In this document: positions 32,773 through 41,525 of the stretch, in pieces
How the letters are laid out: each line of letters opens with the position of its first letter
Position numbering within the stretch: position 1 is the first letter of the stretch
Notes under the pieces: model-generated
What the model was told of the DNA's origin: nothing
The model's input: only the letters and a program-made list of their open reading frames with translations
Databases searched by the model: none
Origin: Streptomyces clavuligerus
GTDB taxonomy: Bacteria; Actinomycetota; Actinomycetes; Streptomycetales; Streptomycetaceae
Direction: 5' to 3'
DNA: 64,000 nucleotides
Assembly (NCBI RefSeq): GCF_005519465.1
Contig: NZ_CP027858.1
Span: 5,753,001-5,817,000, forward strand
Translations under genes and position numbers: made by a program

Positions 32773-33818
32773 TGCGCGACCGCCTGGCCGACGGCCTCTA
32801 CGGACTGGGCTGGAGCGCGGTCGGGAAGCTGCCGGAGCCGGTGGTCGCACGGCTGGGGCGGACCATCGCCGACACCGCGTGGAAGCGGCGCGGCCGGGGG
32901 GTGCTCCAACTGGAGGCCAACCTCGCCCGGGTGGTCCCGGACGCCGGGCCCGAGCGCCTCGCCGAGCTGTCCCGCGCCGGGATGCGCTCCTACCTCCGGT
33001 ACTGGATGGAGTCCTTCCGGCTGCCGGTGTGGAGCGCCGCGCGCATCCGGGAGAGCGTGGTCATCGAGGACTCCCACCATCTGACGGACGGCCTCGCCGC
33101 CGGCCGGGGAGTGGTCCTGGCCCTGCCGCACCTGGCCAACTGGGACCTGGCCGGGGCCTGGGTCACCCGGGCCCTGGACATCCCCTTCACCACCGTCGCG
33201 GAACGGCTGCGGCCCGAGTCGCTGTACGACAGGTTCGTGGCCTACCGCGAGAGTCTGGGCATGGAGGTGCTGCCGCACTCGGGCGGCGCGGCCTTCGGGG
33301 CCCTCGCCCGGCGGCTGCGCTCCGGCGGGCTGGTCGCCCTGGTCGCCGACCGCGATCTGTCGGCGACCGGCGTGGAGGTCACCTACTTCGGCGAACGCGC
33401 CCGGATGCCCGCCGGGCCCGCGCTGCTCGCCCAGCAGACCGGCGCGCTGCTGCTGCCCGTCACCCTCTGGTACGGCGAGGAGCCGATGCTGTACGGGCGT
33501 ATCCACCCGCCCGTCGAGGTGCCCGGCGGGGGGACCCGCGCCGAGCGGACGGCCGTCATGACCCAGCGGCTCGCGGACGTGTACGCCACCGGGGTGGCCG
33601 CCCACCCCGAGGACTGGCACATGCTGCAACGGCTGTGGCTCGCGGACCTGGAGCCCCGGGAGGCACAGGGGCCGGGAGGAGCGGCTGGCGGCATCGAAGC
33701 CGCAGCGGCCGGCGGTACCGGGGGAGCGGCACAGGACCCGGGCACCGGGGGCGCCGGAGAAACCCCGGGCGCAACAGGGGCCCGAGGGGCGGAAGAGGCC
33801 GGAGGGGCCCGCACATGA
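32772..33818 (+). CDS. phosphatidylinositol mannoside acyltransferase
   Basis: 348-residue LpxL/HtrB-type acyltransferase, the counterpart of mycobacterial PatA/Rv2611c, that acylates PIM. The catalytic HxxxxD appears as HLANWD near residue 120, followed by ERLRPESLYDRFVAYRESLG and LVADRDLSATGVEVTYFG. The last 60 or so residues are a Gly/Ala/Pro-rich tail that the family does not need. The ATG overlaps the pgsA stop by one base, and the stop overlaps the pimA start, so the three genes are coupled. Confidence 0.92.
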   Translation: MRDRLADGLYGLGWSAVGKLPEPVVARLGRTIADTAWKRRGRGVLQLEANLARVVPDAGPERLAELSRAGMRSYLRYWMESFRLPVWSAARIRESVVIEDSHHLTDGLAAGRGVVLALPHLANWDLAGAWVTRALDIPFTTVAERLRPESLYDRFVAYRESLGMEVLPHSGGAAFGALARRLRSGGLVALVADRDLSATGVEVTYFGERARMPAGPALLAQQTGALLLPVTLWYGEEPMLYGRIHPPVEVPGGGTRAERTAVMTQRLADVYATGVAAHPEDWHMLQRLWLADLEPREAQGPGGAAGGIEAAAAGGTGGAAQDPGTGGAGETPGATGARGAEEAGGART

Positions 33819-34978
33819 AGATCGGCATCGTCTGCCCGTACTCCTGGGACGTACCCGGCGGTGTACAGTTCCACATCAGGGACCTCGCCGACCACCTCAT
33901 CCGCCTCGGCCACGAGGTCTCCGTCCTCGCCCCCGCCGACGACGACACCCCGCTGCCCCCCTTCGTGGTCTCCGCGGGCCGCGCCGTGCCCGTCCCCTAC
34001 AACGGCTCGGTGGCCCGGCTCAACTTCGGCTTCCTCTCCGCCGCCCGCGTCCGGCGCTGGCTGCACGAGGGCACCTTCGACGTCATCCACATCCACGAGC
34101 CGACCTCCCCCTCGCTGGGGCTGCTCGCCTGCTGGGCCGCGCAGGGCCCGATCGTGGCCACGTTCCACACCTCCAACCCCCGCTCCCGGGCCATGATCGC
34201 CGCCTATCCCATCCTCCAGCCCGCGCTGGAGAAGATCAGCGCCCGGATCGCGGTCAGCGAGTACGCCCGGCGCACCCTGGTGGAGCACCTCGGCGGCGAC
34301 GCGGTCGTGATCCCCAACGGTGTCGACGTCGGCTTCTTCGAGCGGGCCGAGCCCCGGAGCGAGTGGCAGGGCGGCACGATCGGCTTCATCGGCCGGATCG
34401 ACGAGCCCCGCAAGGGGCTGCCGGTGCTGATGCGGGCCCTCCCCGCGATCCTCGCCGCCCGGCCGGGGACCCGGCTGCTGGTGGCCGGGCGCGGCGACGA
34501 GGAGGAGGCCGTCGCCCAGCTCCCCCGGGAGATGCGGCGGAACGTCGAGTTCCTGGGCATGGTCAGCGACGAGGACAAGGCCCGGCTGCTGCGCAGCGTC
34601 GACCTGTATGTGGCGCCCAACACCGGCGGCGAGAGCTTCGGCATCATCCTCGTCGAGGCGATGTCGGCGGGCGCGCCCGTCCTCGCCAGCGACCTCGACG
34701 CCTTCGCCCAGGTCCTGGACCGGGGCGCGGCGGGCGAGCTGTTCGCCAACGAGGACGCCGACGCGCTCGCGGCGGCGGCGCTCACCCTGCTCGCCGACCC
34801 CGGGCGCCGGGCCGGGCTGCGCCGCCGGGGCAGCGCCCATGTGCGCCGCTTCGACTGGTCCACCGTGGGCGCGGACATCCTCGCCGTGTACGAGACCGTC
34901 ACCGACGGCGCCTCGTCGGTCGCCACCGACGACCGCCCCACGCTCCGCGCCCGCCTCGGCCTCGCCCGGCACCAGTGA
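33815..34978 (+). CDS. pimA: phosphatidyl-myo-inositol mannosyltransferase PimA
   Basis: 387-residue GT4 glycosyltransferase that moves the first mannose from GDP-mannose to phosphatidylinositol at the inner face of the membrane. It opens MKIGIVCPYSWDVPGGVQFH with the GGVQ phosphate-contacting loop. The C-terminal Rossmann domain has GFIGRIDEPRKGLPVLMRAL and the E-x7-E motif in GGESFGIILVEAMSAGAPV near 271-289. The ATG overlaps the acyltransferase stop. Confidence 0.94.
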   Translation: MKIGIVCPYSWDVPGGVQFHIRDLADHLIRLGHEVSVLAPADDDTPLPPFVVSAGRAVPVPYNGSVARLNFGFLSAARVRRWLHEGTFDVIHIHEPTSPSLGLLACWAAQGPIVATFHTSNPRSRAMIAAYPILQPALEKISARIAVSEYARRTLVEHLGGDAVVIPNGVDVGFFERAEPRSEWQGGTIGFIGRIDEPRKGLPVLMRALPAILAARPGTRLLVAGRGDEEEAVAQLPREMRRNVEFLGMVSDEDKARLLRSVDLYVAPNTGGESFGIILVEAMSAGAPVLASDLDAFAQVLDRGAAGELFANEDADALAAAALTLLADPGRRAGLRRRGSAHVRRFDWSTVGADILAVYETVTDGASSVATDDRPTLRARLGLARHQ

Positions 34979-35070
34979 GCGCACCGGCCCGGTAGCCGGG
35001 CGCGCCGGTCCGGTCCGGGGGCCCGGCAGGGTCGCGGCCCGTCACCGACCGACCGGTAGCCTTACGGACC

Positions 35071-35616
35071 GTGACCGCAACGCTCATCTGGCTCCTTGTG
35101 GCCGTCCTCGCCTTCGGTATGTACCTCAGTTGGACCGCCGGGCGCCTCGACCGGCTCCACACCCGGATCGACGCCGCCCGCGCCGCGCTCGACGCCCAGT
35201 TGCTGCGGCGCGCCTCGGTGACCCAGGAGGTGGCCACGTCCGGGGTGCTCGACCCGGCGGCGTCGATCGTGCTGTACGAGGCGGCCCACGCGGCCCGGCA
35301 GGCGCAGGAGGAGCAGCGCGAGGTCGCCGAGAGCGAGCTGAGCGCCGCGCTGCGCGCCGTCTTCGCCGAGTCCGCCCAGGTCGAGGCCGTCCGCGAGGTG
35401 CCGGGCGGCGAGGACGCCGCCGGTGAACTGGCCCGCGCGGCCCGCCGGGTCCCCATGGCCCGCCGCTTCCACAACGACGCCGTGCGCGCGGCCCGGGCGC
35501 TGCGCCGCCATCGCACGGTCCGCTGGTTCCGGCTGGCCGGGCACGCCCCGTTCCCGCTCGCCTTCGAGATGGACGACGAGCCGCCGCGGGCGCTCGCGGA
35601 CCGTTCCGTCACCTGA
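35071..35616 (+). CDS. LemA-like membrane protein
   Basis: 181 residues: an N-terminal transmembrane anchor ([17 protein letters not shown]), a long helical body, and the LemA-type end [18 protein letters not shown] followed by a hydrophobic-aromatic tail. Compared with typical LemA, the RxYN part reads RRFHN. The function of LemA proteins is unknown. The GTG at 35071 follows TAGCCT (35057-35062) by eight bases, suggesting a leaderless mRNA. Its stop lies in an 18-bp perfect tandem repeat. Confidence 0.75.
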   Translation: MTATLIWLLVAVLAFGMYLSWTAGRLDRLHTRIDAARAALDAQLLRRASVTQEVATSGVLDPAASIVLYEAAHAARQAQEEQREVAESELSAALRAVFAESAQVEAVREVPGGEDAAGELARAARRVPMARRFHNDAVRAARALRRHRTVRWFRLAGHAPFPLAFEMDDEPPRALADRSVT

Positions 35617-35645
35617 GCCGCCCCGGGCACCTGAGCCGCCCCGGG
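35610..35645. repeat. perfect 18-bp tandem duplication over a stop codon
   Basis: CACCTGAGCCGCCCCGGG occurs at 35610-35627 and again, without gap, at 35628-35645. The first copy contains the TGA of the LemA-like gene. Confidence 0.9.
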
Positions 35646-35655
35646 CTCCCGGGCT

Positions 35656-35675
35656 CCCGGGTCCGGAGACCCGGG
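35656..35675 (+). terminator. hairpin after the LemA-like gene
   Basis: CCCGGGT pairs with ACCCGGG around CCGGAG, followed by CAAAACG. Short but placed between two same-strand genes. Confidence 0.45.
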
Positions 35676-35806
35676 CAAAACGATCCACCGCCTACCCATT
35701 GGCCCTTGCTGTGGACTGGTCCGCGGAGGTTGCATCGTTCACGCACCGCATCGCGACCCCTCGCGCCGGACGCATCCCATCCGCCGTCACCCCAGTGAGG
35801 TCCACC

Positions 35807-36730
35807 GTGTCCAGCACGCTCCCCACCCCCTCCCCGACCGCCGAGTCCCCGGCCACCGGCACCGCCCGCGTCAAGCGCGGCATGGCCGAGCAGCTCAAGG
35901 GCGGCGTCATCATGGACGTGGTCGACGCCGAGCAGGCGAAGATCGCCGAGGACGCGGGCGCGGTCGCCGTCATGGCCCTGGAGCGGGTGCCCGCCGACAT
36001 CCGCAAGGACGGCGGCGTGGCCCGGATGTCCGACCCCAACATGATCGAGGAGATCATCGAGGCGGTCTCCATCCCCGTCATGGCCAAGTCCCGCATCGGC
36101 CACTTCGTCGAGGCCCAGGTGCTCCAGTCCCTCGGTGTCGACTACATCGACGAGTCCGAGGTGCTGACCCCCGCCGACGAGGTCAACCACTCCGACAAGT
36201 GGACCTTCACCACCCCCTTCGTCTGCGGCGCCACCAACCTCGGCGAGGCCCTGCGCCGGATCGCCGAGGGCGCGGCCATGATCCGCTCCAAGGGCGAGGC
36301 GGGCACCGGCAACGTCGTCGAGGCCGTGCGCCACCTGCGGCAGATCAAGAACGAGATCGCCCGGCTCCGCGGCTACGACAGCCATGAGCTGTACGCGGCG
36401 GCCAAGGAGCTGCGCGCCCCCTACGAGCTGGTCAAGGAGGTCGCCGAGCTGGGCAAGCTGCCGGTGGTCCTCTTCTCGGCCGGCGGTGTGGCCACCCCCG
36501 CCGACGCCGCGCTGATGCGCCAGCTCGGCGCCGAGGGCGTCTTCGTCGGCTCCGGCATCTTCAAGTCCGGCGACCCGGCCAAGCGCGCCGCCGCCATCGT
36601 CAAGGCCACCACCTTCTACGACGACCCGAAGATCATCGCGGACGCCTCCCGCAACCTCGGCGAGGCCATGGTCGGCATCAACTGCGACACCCTCCCCGAG
36701 GGCGAGCGCTACGCCAACCGGGGCTGGTAG
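35807..36730 (+). CDS. pdxS: pyridoxal 5'-phosphate synthase subunit PdxS
   Basis: 307-residue TIM-barrel synthase that builds PLP from ribose 5-phosphate, glyceraldehyde 3-phosphate and ammonia supplied by PdxT. It shows [40 protein letters not shown], and the conserved [20 protein letters not shown] and [16 protein letters not shown] segments. The GTG at 35807 follows GTGAGG by six bases. The gap upstream contains TTGGCCCTTGCTGTGGACTG and GGTCC, which might bind a PdxR-like MocR regulator; this is only a resemblance. Confidence 0.96.
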   Translation: MSSTLPTPSPTAESPATGTARVKRGMAEQLKGGVIMDVVDAEQAKIAEDAGAVAVMALERVPADIRKDGGVARMSDPNMIEEIIEAVSIPVMAKSRIGHFVEAQVLQSLGVDYIDESEVLTPADEVNHSDKWTFTTPFVCGATNLGEALRRIAEGAAMIRSKGEAGTGNVVEAVRHLRQIKNEIARLRGYDSHELYAAAKELRAPYELVKEVAELGKLPVVLFSAGGVATPADAALMRQLGAEGVFVGSGIFKSGDPAKRAAAIVKATTFYDDPKIIADASRNLGEAMVGINCDTLPEGERYANRGW

Positions 36731-37323
36731 TGGGCCGCGAGCCGATGATCGGCGTCCTGGCCCTCCAGGGCGACGTACGGGAGCATCTGACGGCCCTGGC
36801 CGCGGCGGGCGCCGCGGCCGGGCCGGTCCGGCGGCCCGAGGAACTGGCCGGGGTCGACGGCCTGGTGATCCCCGGCGGGGAGTCCACCACGATGTCCAAG
36901 CTGGCCCATCTCTTCGGGATGATGGAGCCGCTGCGCGAGCGGGTCCGCGCCGGGATGCCCGTCTACGGCACCTGCGCCGGTCTGATCATGCTCGCCGACA
37001 AGATCCTCGACCCCCGCTCGGACCAGGAGACCATCGGCGGCATCGACATGATCGTCCGCCGTAACGCCTTCGGGCGGCAGAACGAGTCCTTCGAGGCGGC
37101 CGTCGAGCTGACGGGCGTCGACGGCGGCCCCGTCGAGGGCGTCTTCATCCGCGCCCCGTGGGTGGAGTCCACCGGCGCCGACGTGCGGATCCTGGCCCAG
37201 CACGGCGGCCATGTCGTCGCCGTGCGGCAGGGAAACGCGCTCGCGACCTCGTTCCACCCCGAGCTGACCGGCGATCACCGGGTGCACCGGCTCTTCACCG
37301 AGATGGTGCGCGACGCGGGGTGA
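36730..37323 (+). CDS. pdxT: pyridoxal 5'-phosphate synthase glutaminase subunit PdxT
   Basis: 197-residue glutamine amidotransferase feeding ammonia to PdxS. The class I triad is visible: Cys in [13 protein letters not shown] near 79, and His-Glu in [11 protein letters not shown] near 176. The GGEST loop ([13 protein letters not shown]) marks PdxT. The GTG overlaps the pdxS stop by one base. Confidence 0.95.
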   Translation: MGREPMIGVLALQGDVREHLTALAAAGAAAGPVRRPEELAGVDGLVIPGGESTTMSKLAHLFGMMEPLRERVRAGMPVYGTCAGLIMLADKILDPRSDQETIGGIDMIVRRNAFGRQNESFEAAVELTGVDGGPVEGVFIRAPWVESTGADVRILAQHGGHVVAVRQGNALATSFHPELTGDHRVHRLFTEMVRDAG

Positions 37324-37395
37324 CCCGATCCCGGTAGGATCTCTGGCGAACACCGTGCAGCAGGCAGCAGTGGGTAACGCGAAGGAGACAGGCAG

Positions 37396-38145
37396 ATGTC
37401 CGGCCACTCTAAATGGGCTACGACGAAGCACAAGAAGGCCGTGATCGACGCCAAGCGTGGCAAGCTCTTCGCGAAGCTGATCAAGAACATCGAGGTCGCG
37501 GCCCGCATGGGCGGCGCCGACATCGACGGCAACCCGACCCTGTTCGACGCCGTCCAGAAGGCGAAGAAGCAGTCGGTCCCGAACAAGAACATCGACTCGG
37601 CGCTCAAGCGCGGCGCGGGCCTGGAGGCCGGCGGCGCCGACTACGAGACGATCATGTACGAGGGTTACGGGCCGAACGGTGTCGCCGTCCTCATCGAGTG
37701 TCTGACCGACAACCGCAACCGCGCCGCCTCCGACGTCCGGGTCGCCATGACCCGCAACGGCGGCTCGATGGCCGACCCGGGCTCGGTCTCGTACCTCTTC
37801 CACCGCAAGGGCGTCATCATCGTCCCCAAGGGCGAGCTGACCGAGGACGACGTCCTGGGCGCGGTCCTGGACGCGGGCGCCGAGGAGGTCAACGACCTCG
37901 GTGAGTCCTTCGAGGTGCTGAGCGAGGCCACCGACCTGGTCACGGTGCGCACCGCGCTCCAGGCCGAGGGCATCGACTACGACTCCGCCGAGGCCAACTT
38001 CGTCCCGACCATGCAGGTCCAGCTGGACGAGGAGGGCGCGCGCAAGATCTTCAAGCTGATCGACGCGCTGGAGGACAGCGACGACGTCCAGAACGTCTTC
38101 GCCAACTTCGACGTCTCCGACGAGATCATGGCCTCCCTGGGCTGA
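37396..38145 (+). CDS. YebC/PmpR-family protein
   Basis: 249 residues, the normal length, starting [20 protein letters not shown] with [15 protein letters not shown] sequence after it. Members were first described as transcription regulators, and more recent work assigns YebC a role in easing ribosome stalling at proline stretches. GAAGGAGA lies before the ATG. It sits between pdxT and ruvC, a conserved bacterial order (yebC-ruvCAB). Confidence 0.95.
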   Translation: MSGHSKWATTKHKKAVIDAKRGKLFAKLIKNIEVAARMGGADIDGNPTLFDAVQKAKKQSVPNKNIDSALKRGAGLEAGGADYETIMYEGYGPNGVAVLIECLTDNRNRAASDVRVAMTRNGGSMADPGSVSYLFHRKGVIIVPKGELTEDDVLGAVLDAGAEEVNDLGESFEVLSEATDLVTVRTALQAEGIDYDSAEANFVPTMQVQLDEEGARKIFKLIDALEDSDDVQNVFANFDVSDEIMASLG

Positions 38146-38178
38146 CCTCGGGCCGACCTGTCCGAGACCGCGGAACGG

Positions 38179-38200
38179 GCCGACGGGACTTCCCGTCGGT
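38179..38200 (+). terminator. hairpin after yebC
   Basis: CCGACGGGA pairs with TCCCGTCGG with a minimal loop, ending the pdxST-yebC unit 34 bases after the yebC stop and ahead of the ruvC promoter. Confidence 0.55.
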
Positions 38201-38231
38201 CCGTCGCCGTGCCGGGCGTCGCTGACCGGCG

Positions 38232-38254
38232 TTGTCAGTGGCACCGGATAGCCT
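38232..38254 (+). promoter_or_regulatory. RecA-NDp/PafBC-type DNA-damage promoter of ruvCAB
   Basis: TTGTCAGTG (38232-38240), eight bases, then TAGCCT (38249-38254). This is the pattern reported in mycobacteria and other actinobacteria for LexA-independent damage induction, activated by PafBC. The identical arrangement occurs before rarA in this window. No LexA box (GAAC-N4-GTTC) is seen here. Confidence 0.8.
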
Positions 38255-38288
38255 GCACAAACAGGCGATCGAACCCAGGGGGGCGATG

Positions 38289-38894
38289 GTGAGGGTGCTC
38301 GGGGTGGACCCGGGGCTGACCCGGTGCGGCGTCGGTGTCGTCGAGGGGGAGGCGGGCCGTCCGCTCGCCATGCTCGGGGTGGGCGTCGTCCGCAGCAGCC
38401 CGGACGCCGACCTGGCCGGCAGACTCGTCGCCATCGAGCAGGGTCTGGAGCGGTGGCTCGACGAATACCGGCCCGAACGCGTCGCCGTCGAGCGGGTCTT
38501 CAGCCAGCACAATGTGCGCACGGTGATGGGCACCGCCCAGGCCAGCGCCGTCGCCATGCTCTGCGCCGGCCGCCGGGGCATCCCCGTCGTGCTGCACACC
38601 CCCAGCGAGGTCAAGGCCGCCGTCACCGGCACGGGACGCGCCGACAAGGCGCAGGTCGGGGCGATGGTCACCCGGCTGCTGCGGCTCGACGCCCCGCCCC
38701 GGCCCGCCGACGCCGCCGACGCGCTGGCCCTCGCCATCTGCCATATCTGGCGCGCCCCCGCGCAGAGCCGCCTCCAGCGCGCCGTCGACCTCCACACCGC
38801 CGTCCGGCGGACCCCGCCGCCCGCCGCGTCCGGCGGCCCGTCCCCGGCGCCGCACCGAGCCCCCCGGCACGCACCGAAAGGCCGTACCGCATGA
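38289..38894 (+). CDS. ruvC: Holliday junction resolvase RuvC
   Basis: 201-residue resolvase that nicks Holliday junctions held by RuvAB. Catalytic acidic residues are visible: Asp7 in [12 protein letters not shown], Glu in VAVERVF near 68, and the closing acidic cluster in [15 protein letters not shown] 35-residue Pro/Arg/Ala-rich tail is added. The GTG at 38289 has AGGGGGG at good spacing; the ATG at 38286 just before it is equally in frame. It overlaps ruvA by four bases. Confidence 0.95.
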   Translation: MRVLGVDPGLTRCGVGVVEGEAGRPLAMLGVGVVRSSPDADLAGRLVAIEQGLERWLDEYRPERVAVERVFSQHNVRTVMGTAQASAVAMLCAGRRGIPVVLHTPSEVKAAVTGTGRADKAQVGAMVTRLLRLDAPPRPADAADALALAICHIWRAPAQSRLQRAVDLHTAVRRTPPPAASGGPSPAPHRAPRHAPKGRTA

Positions 38895-39505
38895 TCGCCT
38901 TTGTGAGCGGCCAGGTCGCCGCCCTCGCCCCCACCACCGCCGTCGTCGCGGTCGGCGGGGTCGGGATGTCCGTCCACTGCACCCCGGCCACCCTCGCCGG
39001 GCTCCGGGTGGGCGAGGAGGCCCGGCTCGCGACCTCCCTCGTCGTGCGGGAGGACTCCCTCACCCTCTACGGCTTCGCCGACGACGACGAGCGCCAGGTG
39101 TTCGAGCTGCTCCAGACGGCCAGCGGGGTCGGCCCCCGGCTGGCCCAGGCGATGCTCGCCGTGCACAGCCCCGACGCGCTGCGCACGGCCGTCGCGGGCG
39201 GCGACGAGCGGGCCCTCACCGCCGTCCCCGGCATCGGCAAGAAGGGCGCCCAGAAGCTGCTGCTCGAACTGAAGGACCGGCTCGGCGAGCCCACCGGGGT
39301 GCCCGGCGCCCGGCGCGGGGCCGCGGCGGCCCCCGCCTCCTGGAGCGACCAGCTCCACGCCGCGCTGATCGGTCTCGGCTACGCGGGCCGCGAGGCCGAC
39401 GAGGCCGTGGCCGCCGTCACCCCGCAGGCCGCGGCCGCCGGGGCGGCCCCGCAGGTGGGCGTGTTGCTCAAGGCGGCCCTCCAGACCCTCAACCGCACCC
39501 GGTGA
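38891..39505 (+). CDS. ruvA: Holliday junction DNA helicase subunit RuvA
   Basis: 204 residues: N-terminal OB domain ([19 protein letters not shown]), paired helix-hairpin-helix motifs ([14 protein letters not shown] and [17 protein letters not shown]), and a C-terminal RuvB-binding domain. It binds the four-way junction and loads RuvB. The ATG overlaps the ruvC stop. Confidence 0.96.
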   Translation: MIAFVSGQVAALAPTTAVVAVGGVGMSVHCTPATLAGLRVGEEARLATSLVVREDSLTLYGFADDDERQVFELLQTASGVGPRLAQAMLAVHSPDALRTAVAGGDERALTAVPGIGKKGAQKLLLELKDRLGEPTGVPGARRGAAAAPASWSDQLHAALIGLGYAGREADEAVAAVTPQAAAAGAAPQVGVLLKAALQTLNRTR

Positions 39506-39674
39506 CCCCCGGGGCCCGCCGTCCGGGCCGGGCCGGGCCGCCGCGCTCCGGCCCGCTCCCCACGGCGGGTCCCGCGCGAGGACGCCCCGCGCTCCCCGCC
39601 CAGGGGTGCCCCGGGACCCGCGCCCGCCGACCGCCCCGCGGCCCTGCCGCCCGACCCCATGAGGCACACACGCA

Positions 39675-40772
39675 GTGAACTGGGACGACAGCACCACCGG
39701 CCCCGACGACGCCCCCACCGCTCCCGGCGGACGGCTCGTCGGCTCCTTCGCCGACGGGGAGGACCAGGCCGTCGAGGCGGCGCTCCGCCCGAAGTCGCTG
39801 GACGAGTTCGTCGGCCAGGAGCGCGTACGGGAACAGCTCGACCTGGTGCTGAGGGCCGCCCGCGCCCGGGGGGCGACCGCCGACCACGTCCTGCTCTCCG
39901 GCGCCCCCGGGCTGGGCAAGACCACCCTGTCGATGATCATCGCCGCCGAGATGCAGGCCCCGATCCGGATCACCTCGGGCCCCGCCATCCAGCACGCGGG
40001 CGATCTCGCCGCGATCCTCTCCTCCCTCCAGGAGGGCGAGGTGCTCTTCCTCGACGAGATCCACCGGATGTCCCGGCCCGCCGAGGAGATGCTCTACATG
40101 GCCATGGAGGACTTCCGGGTCGACGTGATCGTCGGCAAGGGCCCCGGGGCCACCGCCATCCCCCTGGAGCTGCCGCCCTTCACCCTGGTCGGGGCCACCA
40201 CCCGGGCCGGGCTGCTGCCGCCGCCGCTGCGCGACCGCTTCGGCTTCACCGCCCATATGGAGTTCTACGACCCCGCCGAGCTCCAGCGGGTCGTCCACCG
40301 CTCGGCGCTGCTGCTCGACGTCGAGATCGACACCGACGGGGCCGCCGAGATCGCCGGACGCTCCCGCGGCACCCCCCGGATCGCCAACCGGCTGCTCCGC
40401 CGGGTACGGGACTACGCGCAGGTCAAGGTGGACGGCCGGATCACCCGTGAGGTGGCTTGCGCGGCCCTGCGGGTGTACGAGGTGGACAGCCGCGGCCTCG
40501 ACCGGCTGGACCGCGCGGTCCTGGAGGCCCTGCTGAAACTGTTCGCGGGCGGCCCCGTCGGACTCTCCACCCTGGCGGTGGCCGTGGGGGAGGAGCGGGA
40601 AACGGTCGAGGAGGTCGCCGAGCCCTTCCTCGTACGGGAGGGACTGCTGGCCAGGACCCCGCGTGGGCGGATCGCCACCCCGGCGGCCTGGGCGCACCTC
40701 GGACTGGTGCCGCCGCAGGCCGCGGGGGGTCCCGGCGGGCGGGCCGGGCAGGGCGGATTGTTCGGCCCGTGA
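39675..40772 (+). CDS. ruvB: Holliday junction branch-migration ATPase RuvB
   Basis: 365 residues. Walker A is [13 protein letters not shown] near 75, Walker [10 protein letters not shown] near 124, arginine finger region LRDRFGF near 187, and the winged-helix C-domain [17 protein letters not shown]. It drives branch migration with RuvA. The start is a GTG 169 bases after ruvA; the gap is compositionally plain, so the three genes are probably one unit. Confidence 0.96.
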   Translation: MNWDDSTTGPDDAPTAPGGRLVGSFADGEDQAVEAALRPKSLDEFVGQERVREQLDLVLRAARARGATADHVLLSGAPGLGKTTLSMIIAAEMQAPIRITSGPAIQHAGDLAAILSSLQEGEVLFLDEIHRMSRPAEEMLYMAMEDFRVDVIVGKGPGATAIPLELPPFTLVGATTRAGLLPPPLRDRFGFTAHMEFYDPAELQRVVHRSALLLDVEIDTDGAAEIAGRSRGTPRIANRLLRRVRDYAQVKVDGRITREVACAALRVYEVDSRGLDRLDRAVLEALLKLFAGGPVGLSTLAVAVGEERETVEEVAEPFLVREGLLARTPRGRIATPAAWAHLGLVPPQAAGGPGGRAGQGGLFGP

Positions 40773-40935
40773 CGGCGCGGACACTCCCCTCGGGGGAACC
40801 ACGGTGGGATGCTGGGCGTTGTTCCAATGATGCGGACTCGCTTAGACTCCGCCGATGCCGACCTACCAGGTCGGCGTGCCCACCCCCGTAGATAGGCCGC
40901 CCAGTGATGCGGTCGTGTGAAGGAAGTCTCTTCCC

Positions 40936-41379
40936 GTGGATCTCGTCGCCCTTCTCCCCTTTGTTCTGCTCATCGGGCTCATGTTCCTGATGACCCGGTC
41001 CGCCAAGAAGAAGCAGCAGCAGGCGGCGGACATGCGCAACTCGATGCAGCCGGGTTCCGGAGTCCGCACCATCGGCGGTATGTACGCCACGGTCAAGGAG
41101 GTCCACGACGACACGGTCCTCCTTGAGGTCGCCCCGGGCGTCCACGCGATGTACGCGAAGAACTCCATCGGCGCGGTGCTGGACGACGAGGAGTACAACC
41201 GCATCGTCCACGGCGACGAGCCCGGCGAGGAGACCCCGGTCGTCCCCGACGACCTCTCCTCGCTGACCGACGCTGAGCCGGACGCCTCCAAGATCGACCT
41301 GGGCAAGAAGCCCGAGGGGGACGAGGCGAAGGACGCCGGCGGGGACGAGCCCAAGGACAGGACCGAGGGCGAGAAGTAG
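40936..41379 (+). CDS. yajC: preprotein translocase subunit YajC
   Basis: 147 residues: one N-terminal transmembrane helix (VALLPFVLLIGLMFLMT), the RSAKKKQQQAADMRNSMQ linker and the core GSGVRTIGGMYATVKEV. The tail is strongly acidic and longer than in proteobacteria. It works with SecDF beside SecYEG. The GTG start at 40936 lies 163 bases after ruvB. Confidence 0.93.
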   Translation: MDLVALLPFVLLIGLMFLMTRSAKKKQQQAADMRNSMQPGSGVRTIGGMYATVKEVHDDTVLLEVAPGVHAMYAKNSIGAVLDDEEYNRIVHGDEPGEETPVVPDDLSSLTDAEPDASKIDLGKKPEGDEAKDAGGDEPKDRTEGEK

Positions 41380-41525
41380 CCAGGTCCGGGGAGCGCGCGG
41401 CACCCGCGTGGCGCCGCGCGCTCCCCTGGTCGTGTTGACTTCTGCGGGGGCAGGTCCCCACAAGACTTCGTGGCCGCTCGGGAGCACACCCGGTGCGGAG
41501 CGGTTGGACAGGGAGAAACGAGAAG

